From positions 1 through 8,902 of the forward strand of contig JAGVOE010000058.1 in the NCBI GenBank assembly GCA_020052895.1: a DNA stretch of 8,902 bases. The letters run 5' to 3'. The DNA comes from Candidatus Woesebacteria bacterium (GTDB lineage: Bacteria > Patescibacteriota > Microgenomatia > UBA1400 > MFAQ01). Position 1 is the stretch's first letter. Every line of letters starts with the position of its first letter. The notes below the pieces were generated by a model, which saw only the letters and a program-made list of their open reading frames with translations, was not told the DNA's origin and searched no databases. Position numbers and translations under genes: made by a program. This document shows, piece by piece, positions 1 to 5,607 of the stretch.

Positions 1-384
1 TAGGGCGGCCGAACCGCCACTCATTTTGACGAAGCGAAATTTGTTAGCAATATAGAAAGTTCCAGTGGGAGTGCGTCCCCATTTGCCGGTAGAGACAAGA
101 AAAGTGTAGATGAGTTCACCATTTTCGTAGGCATAAATTCTTTGATTGGTGAGGTCGACAAAAATTTCTTTCTCACCAGTAGAGTCACCCAGCACTTGGG
201 GTGGAGGCGGTGGTATTTGAGCCAAGGTGGCAGGAATGGAGATCGTCTGGCTATTGAAGATGGCTCTGGACTGGCTGGGATCGAAGCTGTTTTGGGTTTT
301 GAAGTGGTTGGTTTGGTCGGTAGCTTTGATGATAAAGATGGACAAAAGAAAGACGATAAGACTAATGATCCAGATTTTCTTCAT
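1..384 (-). CDS. L,D-transpeptidase (YkuD domain), N-terminal part, cut by window edge
   Basis: The reading frame is open from an ATG at 384 to base 1 (128 codons, no stop), so the C-terminal part lies outside the window. Residues 1-3 are MKK, followed by a hydrophobic stretch (about 4-19) that fits a signal anchor or signal peptide. A low-complexity region with a run of five prolines (58-62) follows. From about residue 72 the sequence matches the start of a YkuD domain: IFVDLTNQRIYAYENGEL, then VSTGKWGRTPTGTFYI. YkuD enzymes cross-link or modify peptidoglycan outside the membrane, using a catalytic Cys in a late HGC motif. That motif is beyond the edge, so activity cannot be judged. The ATG lies 3 nt past the PrmC stop and has no clear Shine-Dalgarno, so translation probably depends on coupling. 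It is the last visible gene of a three-gene minus-strand operon. The family call is confident; the exact substrate is unknown. Confidence 0.88.
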   Translation of the reverse strand, partial: MKKIWIISLIVFLLSIFIIKATDQTNHFKTQNSFDPSQSRAIFNSQTISIPATLAQIPPPPPQVLGDSTGEKEIFVDLTNQRIYAYENGELIYTFLVSTGKWGRTPTGTFYIANKFRFVKMSGGSAAL

Positions 385-387
385 AGT

Positions 388-1149
388 TTAGTCTAACAAA
401 GATGAGGTCTTTAGGCGAACTGTAAGGTAGCGGGGAACGCCGTGGACATCTTTATCTATTTGGGCAGAAAGAGAGCTGGGAAGGGTAAAGCTAGTGAGAG
501 AATGAGTGTCATCTATCTCAAAGATGGCGACGCCTCCACGAAAGAGAAAGGGGGGTAGATCTTTGAGTAAGCGATTGATGTAGAAAGTGCCGTCTGTACC
601 ACCGGCGAGCGCCAGCCTGGGTTCGTAGTCTCGGACCGAAGGATCGAGACGAGAAAGATTTTTGGTTGGAATATAAGGGAGATTGGCCAGAAGAAGATCA
701 AATTTGATTGAGGGAAAGCTTTTGAGTAAGTCGGAGGTCTCAAAAAAGAGATTGGCGGTAGAAGTGAGGAGCTTAGCGGCGTTTTGCTCAGCTACCTTTA
801 AAGCTTGGGGGGAGATATCGGACAAGAAAATGGTATAAGGAATCTGCCTTTGAGCTAGATTGAAAGCCAGAGAAAGACCGAGACACCCCGAACCGGTGCC
901 GATGTCGGCGATGACTGGATGGGAGATTTTTTGATCAGCAATGATCTGGACGGCTTGCTGAACCAAGTACTCGGACTCTAGTCTGGGAATAAGAGTATCT
1001 GGCGTTACTAGAAAGTCTAGCCCAAGAAACTCGGCGTGACCAGTAAAGTATTCGACAGGTTTTTTGCCCAAAGAGTCGGGGTCAAGATCGGAAAATCCAT
1101 GTTTTCGAAGATGGTTTAGTTCGAGAGGTGATAGTTGACGGGATGGCAT
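388..1149 (-). CDS. prmC: Peptide chain release factor N5-glutamine methyltransferase (PrmC/HemK family)
   Basis: A 253-residue class I SAM-dependent methyltransferase. PrmC methylates the glutamine of the GGQ motif in release factors RF1 and RF2 in the cytoplasm. Visible motifs are the linker EYFTGHAEFLGLDF (33-46), IPRLESE (54-60; family usual PRPETE), the SAM-binding loop ADIGTGSGCLGLSLA (81-95), an acidic residue D111 after strand 2, the catalytic-type motif ANLPYIP (155-161), and EPRLALAGGTDGT (176-188). The family motif is normally NPPY; here it is NLPY, with the Asn, second Pro and Tyr kept. Only about 30 residues precede the PVEY linker, so the usual N-terminal helical domain that contacts the release factor is much shortened. 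The ATG lies 9 nt after the stop of the upstream zinc-ribbon gene, without an obvious Shine-Dalgarno, and the stop is 3 nt before the transpeptidase gene. A different protein-glutamine or nucleic acid N-methyltransferase is possible but less likely. Confidence 0.88.
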   Translation of the reverse strand: MPSRQLSPLELNHLRKHGFSDLDPDSLGKKPVEYFTGHAEFLGLDFLVTPDTLIPRLESEYLVQQAVQIIADQKISHPVIADIGTGSGCLGLSLAFNLAQRQIPYTIFLSDISPQALKVAEQNAAKLLTSTANLFFETSDLLKSFPSIKFDLLLANLPYIPTKNLSRLDPSVRDYEPRLALAGGTDGTFYINRLLKDLPPFLFRGGVAIFEIDDTHSLTSFTLPSSLSAQIDKDVHGVPRYLTVRLKTSSLLD

Positions 1150-1158
1150 GATGCGGTT

Positions 1159-1914
1159 TTAGGGAGTGGAAAAAGTGTACTCAGAGGTGGTGACTGATTT
1201 GCCGTTAAGGTCGAGAACAATAACATACTTGTAGAGAGTGCTGGGACGGAGATCTTCGATACTTAGTAAGTGATTGATTTGAGCTGAAGTGGAGACGGGA
1301 TAGCTTTGGGTCTGTCCTTCGGTAAAACGAAGAGAGGTCTTGGCTGGTCGATAGCTAGAAAAGGAGATTAAAACATGAGTGGAAGAAAGAGGGGTAATTA
1401 AAGGGGAAGTCAGTATTTCTGAAGCTTTGACACGGGTTTCTTGAGTGGTAGTAACTTGTTTTAAAATTGAAGGCAAAAGAGTGGCCAAAGAAAAAATGAC
1501 TAAGATGGGGATAAGAACGGCAAAAGCAGAGCGAAGAGGAATGCCCCAAAGCTTGTGAAAATAAATTTTGGACTGTTGAGCTTGTTTAAAAAGTAAGAGC
1601 TGGTCCTTGGGAAAGAAGTCTCCGTGGTGGTTGGGACAGGTGAAGACGGTGACAGTCTGAGGAACCGCGTCATCTTTGATACTGGACATGATCTGGCCAC
1701 AGTGAGGGCAACTGGGAGGAGCTGTCGGAACAGCATGGCTTTTGGGGAGGATAGAATCTACGTTTCTAGCGGTCTCGACAGTGAGGAAGTTGGCGAGATA
1801 GGGCTCTAAAAAGTGGCCGCCACAAGAGAGGCATTCCTTGATAGAGTGAGATTGGCCATCAGCAGTTTCGATTTCGATGACTGAGAGTGGCTCATGACAG
1901 TGAGGGCAGTCCAT
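1159..1914 (-). CDS. Membrane protein with two zinc ribbons (zf-TFIIB-like), one TM helix and an FnIII-like domain
   Basis: A 251-residue protein of three parts. The N-terminal part has two zinc-ribbon-like units: C3-x2-C6 with C28-x2-C31 followed by GG, the pattern of the zf-TFIIB family, and C69-x2-C72 with C93-x2-H96 (or H97). Residues about 129-149 form a single hydrophobic membrane helix. The rest (about 160-251) resembles a fibronectin type III domain, with the typical LRPSTLYKYVIVLDLNG segment and a final TSEYTF strand. The expected topology is zinc ribbons in the cytoplasm and the FnIII domain outside, but this is inferred. It is first in the minus-strand operon with prmC and the L,D-transpeptidase. 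The ATG at 1914 has no Shine-Dalgarno and a -10-like box only 5 nt upstream. The function is unknown; a role in envelope sensing or assembly would fit the transpeptidase neighbour but is a guess. Confidence 0.8.
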   Translation of the reverse strand: MDCPHCHEPLSVIEIETADGQSHSIKECLSCGGHFLEPYLANFLTVETARNVDSILPKSHAVPTAPPSCPHCGQIMSSIKDDAVPQTVTVFTCPNHHGDFFPKDQLLLFKQAQQSKIYFHKLWGIPLRSAFAVLIPILVIFSLATLLPSILKQVTTTQETRVKASEILTSPLITPLSSTHVLISFSSYRPAKTSLRFTEGQTQSYPVSTSAQINHLLSIEDLRPSTLYKYVIVLDLNGKSVTTSEYTFSTP

Positions 1915-1919
1915 GATTC

Positions 1920-1948
1920 ATTCTAATCTATATAGATTGCCGCGTCAC
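1920..1948 (-). promoter_or_regulatory. Possible promoter of the minus-strand operon
   Basis: Read on the minus strand, GTGACG (1948-1943) and TAGAAT (1925-1920) are spaced by 17 nt, and the ATG follows 5 nt after the -10-like box. This would give a leaderless or nearly leaderless mRNA. The -35-like element lies inside the dispersed repeat at 1935-1966. Both boxes are imperfect, so this is a suggestion based on position and spacing. Confidence 0.3.
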
Positions 1949-1966
1949 TACGTTCCTCGCAATGAC
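1935..1966. repeat. Short dispersed palindromic repeat, copy 1
   Basis: The element begins GATTGCCGCG and ends CTCGCAATGAC, with ATTGC (1936-1940) and GCAAT (1959-1963) as inverted ends. The same left and right ends occur at 8775-8810 with a different centre. From memory, elements of this form (ATTGC...GCAATGAC) are scattered through many bacterial genomes. It sits between divergent genes and contributes an ATG at 1962 that could be mistaken for the start of the beta-CASP gene. Confidence 0.75.
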
Positions 1967-1975
1967 AATGGCTTC

Positions 1976-1984
1976 TGGTACACT
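1976..1984 (+). promoter_or_regulatory. Possible extended -10 promoter of the beta-CASP gene
   Basis: TGG followed by TACACT (1979-1984) fits an extended -10 element (TGn plus a 4/6 match to TATAAT). The chosen ATG at 1992 is 7 nt further on, about where transcription would start. No convincing -35 box is seen. Weak on its own, it gains some support from the same layout at other operon starts in the window. Confidence 0.3.
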
Positions 1985-1991
1985 GAAAGAT

Positions 1992-3338
1992 ATGCATTTG
2001 AAGTTTTTGGGGGCGACCCAGATGGTAACGGGGTCGAGTTATTTTTTGAGCGGAAATAGTACTGGTTTGATGGTCGACTTTGGTATGTTTCAAGGAAAAG
2101 CTGAGGAGGCAAAATTAAACTTTATAAAGCCGGATATTGATTTTGATAAATTATCAGCTGTAGTGCTGACACATGCCCACCTGGACCACTGTGGAAGATT
2201 ACCCATGTTGGTTAATTGGGGCTTTAAAGGACCAATTTTTATGACGGAGGCGACCAAAGCCTTGGCCCAGATCGTAATGTTTGACTCGGCCAAGATAGCC
2301 AAGGAGGACGGGTCAAAGGGCGTTATTTATACAGATGAGGAGGTGTTTGAGATCTTAAAACAAGTAGTTTTGGTAGAGTATGACAAACCCTTTGCTGTGG
2401 GTGACTTTGAGCTGACTATGATCGACGCGGGCCATATTTTGGGATCCGCCAGTGTAGTAGTAAAAGAGACCAAGACAGGAAAGAGGATAGTTTTTAGCGG
2501 AGATTTGGGAAATAGTCCAGAGCCGTTGATTTCCCCCACTCATTTGGTGAGTGAGGCTCAGATGGTGGTGGTAGAGTCCACATACGGAGATGAGGTACAT
2601 GAGCGAAGAGATGAAGCGGAATGCCTGGCTCAGATGGTGGAGCAGGCTGAAAAAGAAAGAGGAACCGTCTTGATTCCATCATTTTCGATTGAGAGATCTC
2701 AAGAGCTGCTGTACATTTTTGATCAATTAAAGAAACAAGGGAAAATGTCGAATAGTGTGCCGGTGTTTTTGGACAGTCCGATGGCGATAAGGGCGACGGA
2801 GGTGTTTAGAGATTTTCCTCAGCTATATAGCGCACCCCTAAAGACACAAGTAAAGACTGACGACCCTTTTGACTTTCCTAACCTAGTTTTGTGCGACACC
2901 ATTGAAAAGAGTAAACAGATAAAGAACTTGAAAGGAGTCAAGGTAGTAATTGCTGGTAGTGGAATGATGACTGGTGGTAGGGTAATTCATCACGCACTTA
3001 ATTTTTTGGGGGACCCTAAAACACAGCTGGTGTTTGTAGGCTACCAAGCAGAAGGGACGATGGGTCGAGAGATACTAGATGGTAAAAAAGAGATAAAAAT
3101 TTGGGGGAAGACGGTAGAAGTTCGAGCACAGATAAAGAAGATTACTACTATGAGCTCCCATGCTGATCAAAGCCAGCTCCTGGAGTGGCTGAAAAAGATT
3201 AAGGGATTGCGCAAGATTTATTTGGTACATGGTGAAGAGTTGCCAAGACTGGTGTTGACTGAGAAGATAAAACAAGAGATATTGGATGTAGAGGTAGTCT
3301 TACCAGTACTCAATCAAGAAGTAAACTTAGACAAATGA
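1992..3338 (+). CDS. Metallo-beta-lactamase / beta-CASP family RNA-processing nuclease
   Basis: With the start at 1992 the protein has 448 residues, normal for single-subunit bacterial beta-CASP proteins related to CPSF-type ribonucleases. Metal-binding motifs are all present: HAHLDH (61-66), H148 in DAGHILGS, D171 in FSGDLG, H390 in SSHAD and H413 in LVHGE. ESTYGD (195-200) opens the beta-CASP insert, followed by PSFSIERSQELLY (229-241), SGMMTGGR (323-330) and VGYQAEGTMGREI. The family hydrolyses RNA endo- and/or 5'-exonucleolytically with two zinc ions in the cytoplasm. An in-frame ATG exists at 1962, but it lies in the repeat and adds ten residues with no family match; MHLKFLGATQMVTGSSY is the typical N-terminus. 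The stop overlaps the next gene's ATG (ATGA). No RNA-binding KH domain is visible. The family is sure; the RNA substrate is unknown. Confidence 0.92.
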   Translation: MHLKFLGATQMVTGSSYFLSGNSTGLMVDFGMFQGKAEEAKLNFIKPDIDFDKLSAVVLTHAHLDHCGRLPMLVNWGFKGPIFMTEATKALAQIVMFDSAKIAKEDGSKGVIYTDEEVFEILKQVVLVEYDKPFAVGDFELTMIDAGHILGSASVVVKETKTGKRIVFSGDLGNSPEPLISPTHLVSEAQMVVVESTYGDEVHERRDEAECLAQMVEQAEKERGTVLIPSFSIERSQELLYIFDQLKKQGKMSNSVPVFLDSPMAIRATEVFRDFPQLYSAPLKTQVKTDDPFDFPNLVLCDTIEKSKQIKNLKGVKVVIAGSGMMTGGRVIHHALNFLGDPKTQLVFVGYQAEGTMGREILDGKKEIKIWGKTVEVRAQIKKITTMSSHADQSQLLEWLKKIKGLRKIYLVHGEELPRLVLTEKIKQEILDVEVVLPVLNQEVNLDK

Positions 3339-3850
3339 AAATAACTAAAACCAGATGGTTGGGGGTGGTGGGAGCAGGATTGATGGTAGCCGTAGGGGTG
3401 GTGATGGCCCAAGACTTAACTCTGACCAAGATTGGTGGAGTCTCCACAGTGGGGGTTGATTATAGTACGGTCAACTTTTCGGGAACCATTCCGACTCTTG
3501 AGGGAACAGCTTCGCCAGCGGCTGAGATTTTGATAAAAATTAAGACTTCAACTGAGGCGACGGTGGCGGCCAGCCCAAGTGGAGTCTGGAAGTTTACCCC
3601 GGGGGTGCTGGACCTTGGTAATAGTACGATCTTAATTACGGCTGGTCAGCAGTCGATTTCTTTTAACTTAATTTTTAATGCTACCCCCTCGGCCAGCCCG
3701 ACAGCTACTCCATCTCCGATACCTGATGAGCTACCAGCCTCGGGCGTTTGGGAGTATTACTTGCCCGTAATTGGTGCGGGGATACTGGTGTTATTTTTAG
3801 GAAAATATATCAAAGATAAAATGTTGTCCTGGGAAGGCAAGAAGAGGTAA
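3335..3850 (+). CDS. Secreted surface protein with Ig-like domain and LPxTG-like (LPASG) sorting tail
   Basis: A 171-residue protein laid out as an exported, anchored product. Residues 1-25 form a signal peptide with a basic start, a hydrophobic core and a probable cut after VMA. Residues about 47-115 look like a small bacterial Ig-like repeat (FSGTIPTLEGTASPAAEI, then SPSGVWKFTPG and a final strand). A Pro/Ser/Thr-rich linker follows (116-130). The end has DELPASG (131-137), a hydrophobic stretch (143-157) and a basic tail ending KKR, which is the layout of a sortase signal with LPASG in place of LPxTG. It could equally stay as a plain C-terminal membrane anchor. The ATG overlaps the stop of the nuclease gene, so both are on one transcript, though a functional link is not evident. 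No sortase gene is visible in the window. Confidence 0.75.
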   Translation: MKITKTRWLGVVGAGLMVAVGVVMAQDLTLTKIGGVSTVGVDYSTVNFSGTIPTLEGTASPAAEILIKIKTSTEATVAASPSGVWKFTPGVLDLGNSTILITAGQQSISFNLIFNATPSASPTATPSPIPDELPASGVWEYYLPVIGAGILVLFLGKYIKDKMLSWEGKKR

Positions 3851-3853
3851 AAT
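3824..3853 (+). promoter_or_regulatory. Possible promoter of the exonuclease gene
   Basis: TTGTCC (3824-3829), an 18-nt spacer and TAAAAT (3848-3853) lie at the end of the surface-protein gene. The next ATG is at 3863, 9 nt after the -10 box, with no Shine-Dalgarno. The spacing equals that of the much better promoter at 5180-5209. Confidence 0.4.
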
Positions 3854-3862
3854 AATCTACTT

Positions 3863-4534
3863 ATGACTCAAAATGGGAACAGGGTGGAAGTAATTTACGA
3901 TGTAGAGACGAAAAAGTTATTTGAGGAGATCAGCACCAATGATCCAGCGGACCTGGGAATATCGATTGTCTCGGTGTATAGGCGGGAGGTGGATCCTAGT
4001 GGCGAAGAAGTGACTGGCGAGATGAAGAGCTTTTGGACTGAAGAAGTTAAAGATTTTTGGGGGAATAGGGAGCTCTACTTTGAAGAGATGTGGCCGTGGT
4101 TTGAAGAGGCTGATAGAATTATCGGCTATAATTCGTTGGGGTTTGATAATCCGGCTATGAATGGTATTTACGAAAGAGGTGATTTTACCAAGCTGAAACA
4201 TTTTGACGTTCTGGAAGAGATTAGAAAAGTTTTTGGTTATCGAGTGAAGCTCGATAGCGTGGCAAAGGAGACCTTGGGTGAAAGTAAAAGTGCTGATGGT
4301 CTGGCGGCGGTCAGATGGTGGAACAAGCGAGACAAAGAGAGTCTGGCAAACCTGAAAAAGTACTGTGAAATGGATGTAAGGGTAACGACTAGGGTCTATG
4401 ACTTTGCTAGAAAAAACAAGAAACTAAAGTTTAAAGACCGGTGGCATGAGTTTCGGGAGATTGAGGTAGACTTTTCTTATCCGGTGGAAGTAGAAGTTAT
4501 GGCCCCAGCCGAGGTTCAGATGGGCCTGTTTTAA
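3863..4534 (+). CDS. DEDD-type 3'-5' exonuclease-like protein (RNase H fold)
   Basis: A 223-residue protein with the ordered motifs of DEDD exonucleases. IYDVET carries D13 and E15 (motif I, DxE). IIGYNSLGFDNPAM (86-99) carries N90 and D95 (motif II). YCEMD carries Y167 and D171 (motif III, YxxxD, so the DEDDy type). HFDVLEEI (113-120) and a segment ending SVAKETLG match the proofreading-like domain of family B polymerases and related stand-alone exonucleases. The expected reaction is metal-dependent removal of 3' nucleotides from DNA or RNA. The C-terminal residues 219-223, QMGLF, resemble the bacterial sliding-clamp-binding motif. It starts 12 nt after the previous gene with its own possible promoter, and the next gene follows after 5 nt. 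The fold is well supported; substrate and DNA-versus-RNA preference are not. Confidence 0.78.
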   Translation: MTQNGNRVEVIYDVETKKLFEEISTNDPADLGISIVSVYRREVDPSGEEVTGEMKSFWTEEVKDFWGNRELYFEEMWPWFEEADRIIGYNSLGFDNPAMNGIYERGDFTKLKHFDVLEEIRKVFGYRVKLDSVAKETLGESKSADGLAAVRWWNKRDKESLANLKKYCEMDVRVTTRVYDFARKNKKLKFKDRWHEFREIEVDFSYPVEVEVMAPAEVQMGLF

Positions 4535-4539
4535 AGTTT

Positions 4540-5172
4540 ATGTTTATCGAAGAAAAAGAACAGATTGACGATCAAATTAGGAGGCTGAATCGAGACACTA
4601 TAAAACTTTGGGATGACCACTTGGAAGAAAACTACACCGTTAACTTTGTTTTGAATAAGCCAGAGTGGGAAAGAGAGTATCGGAAATTAATGCATGAATT
4701 TGAGATTGCTGATGGAGGGTTGTATCTCTATCCTTTGGAGAGATTGCACATGACCTTGCTGGGAAGAATTGAAAGAAGTTTACCGGCCAAGAAGGTAGTT
4801 GAGGTCGTGAGAAAAAATATGCAGGGGAAGAAGTACCCCTTTAAAGTAGGGTACTTGGCTTGTAACGAACTGAGCGTTTCGATAGTGTCAGAACCGGAGT
4901 TTGATTTGGAAGGACTACGAAACCAAGTTCGGACAGATTTGGGATTAAAAGGAGATGACTACACAAAGTATTTACGAATATACGAAAGATTGGCTTGGGT
5001 CAATCTTTTGAGATTTAAGAAAACACCTGGAGAGAAGTTTTTTGAAGCGTTATGGAAGATGAGAAATTACCAGTTTGGGGAATTTGAAGCTAAAGATATT
5101 GATATTTATCTGAATTCTAGTCGAACCATGGACCCGACAAAGTGCCGGTTGGTAGAGAAGATAGTGTTTTAG
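4540..5172 (+). CDS. 2H phosphoesterase-like protein with a degenerate second motif
   Basis: A 210-residue protein that I tentatively place near the 2H phosphoesterase (LigT / 2'-5' RNA ligase-like) families. LYLYPLERLHMTLLGRI (61-77) contains an HxT motif (H70, T72) in the right setting. About 80 residues later, RLAWVNLLRF (150-159) sits where the second HxT is expected, but the His and Thr positions are W153 and N155. The two halves are separated by an alternating helix/strand pattern typical of the fold. If the assignment is right, normal cyclic-phosphodiesterase chemistry is doubtful, and an RNA-binding or altered role is possible. The first 60 residues are charged and match nothing I recognise. 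It lies 5 nt after the exonuclease gene with no Shine-Dalgarno, so is probably cotranscribed. It ends 7 nt before the promoter of the suf operon, leaving no room for an intrinsic terminator. Confidence 0.55.
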   Translation: MFIEEKEQIDDQIRRLNRDTIKLWDDHLEENYTVNFVLNKPEWEREYRKLMHEFEIADGGLYLYPLERLHMTLLGRIERSLPAKKVVEVVRKNMQGKKYPFKVGYLACNELSVSIVSEPEFDLEGLRNQVRTDLGLKGDDYTKYLRIYERLAWVNLLRFKKTPGEKFFEALWKMRNYQFGEFEAKDIDIYLNSSRTMDPTKCRLVEKIVF

Positions 5173-5179
5173 GCACGGG

Positions 5180-5209
5180 TTGACGACAAAAGGGTACTTG
5201 GAGTATAAT
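5180..5209 (+). promoter_or_regulatory. Sigma70-like promoter of the suf operon
   Basis: TTGACG (5180-5185) and a consensus TATAAT (5204-5209) are separated by 18 nt. The ATG of the Rrf2 gene is at 5221, only 11 nt past the -10 box, so transcription should begin at about 5216 and leave almost no leader. This is the strongest promoter match in the window. Confidence 0.78.
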
Positions 5210-5219
5210 AGTCCAAGTA
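5195..5219. promoter_or_regulatory. 25-bp palindromic operator over the -10 box, probably bound by the Rrf2 regulator
   Basis: Arms TACTTGGA (5195-5202) and TCCAAGTA (5212-5219) are perfect 8-bp inverted repeats centred at 5207. The centre TATAATA also pairs with itself around the middle base, so 11 of 12 pairs match (G5203/G5211 is the only mismatch). The size, symmetry and AT-rich centre resemble IscR/Rrf2-family sites. Because it covers the -10 and probable start site, binding should block RNA polymerase, giving autorepression. Confidence 0.68.
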
Positions 5220-5220
5220 T

Positions 5221-5607
5221 ATGTTTACCCTCACCAAAAAAGCAGATTACGGAATGGCCTTACTCTCGGTTTTGGCTCAAAAAGGCCGAACAGGTCGGGT
5301 TTCTCTTAAAAATCTGTCCGAGTTGGGTCTACCCAGGGCTTTTATGGCCAAGATCGCTGGCTCCCTAGTAGAGGCGGGTATCCTAAACTCTAAGGAGGGC
5401 AAGGGAGGTGGTTTTAGCCTAAACTACGAGCCTAAGGAGATTCAGATTAAGGAGGCTCTGGAAGCCATCGAAGGGGAGGTGGAGCCGGTGTACTGTGGGG
5501 GATGCCCAGTAGAGGGCGAGTGCGGGCAACAGGACTTTATGGGGAGGCTAACAGGAGACATTAATGGATTATTAGAAAAATATACTTTGGAGGATTTAAT
5601 CAAATGA
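5221..5607 (+). CDS. Rrf2/IscR-family transcriptional regulator, probable Fe-S sensor of the suf operon
   Basis: A 128-residue winged-helix regulator. The start MFTLTKKADYGMALLSVLAQ is typical of the family, which supports the ATG at 5221 despite the near absence of a leader. The HTH lies at about residues 28-50 (SLKNLSELGLPRAFMAKIAGSLVEAG, with sub-consensus spacing), and the wing is SKEGKGGGFSL (57-67). A cysteine cluster CGGCPVEGEC gives C92-x2-C95-x5-C101, the place where IscR-type proteins bind a [2Fe-2S] cluster, although E. coli IscR as I recall has C-x5-C-x5-C. It is first in the operon and its stop overlaps the sufC ATG. The inferred role is to read Fe-S cluster supply and control its own operon through the palindrome at 5195-5219. 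Cyanobacterial-type SufR is a different family; NsrR-like NO sensing is an alternative. Confidence 0.88.
   Translation: MFTLTKKADYGMALLSVLAQKGRTGRVSLKNLSELGLPRAFMAKIAGSLVEAGILNSKEGKGGGFSLNYEPKEIQIKEALEAIEGEVEPVYCGGCPVEGECGQQDFMGRLTGDINGLLEKYTLEDLIK
5589..5593 (+). promoter_or_regulatory. Shine-Dalgarno of sufC
   Basis: GGAGG lies 10 nt before the sufC ATG at 5604. This internal gene has a clear ribosome binding site while the operon-first gene has none. It supports the ATG at 5604, which places the repeat-coded residues in the protein. Confidence 0.7.

Noticed and set aside
142..396. Plus-strand open frame of 84 codons
   Set aside because: It is a shadow of the L,D-transpeptidase gene on the minus strand, which has a clear YkuD signature; the plus-strand product matches nothing recognisable.
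1962..1991. Upstream in-frame ATG for the beta-CASP gene
   Set aside because: It lies in the dispersed repeat, and the ten extra residues have no family match; the family N-terminus begins at the ATG at 1992.
5172..5180. Intrinsic terminator before the suf promoter
   Set aside because: Only 7 nt separate the previous stop from the -35 box, with no hairpin or T-run; some read-through into suf is therefore possible.
5180..5368. Plus-strand frame of 62 codons across the suf promoter
   Set aside because: It runs over the promoter and the Rrf2 coding region in another frame; the Rrf2 frame is clearly the real one.
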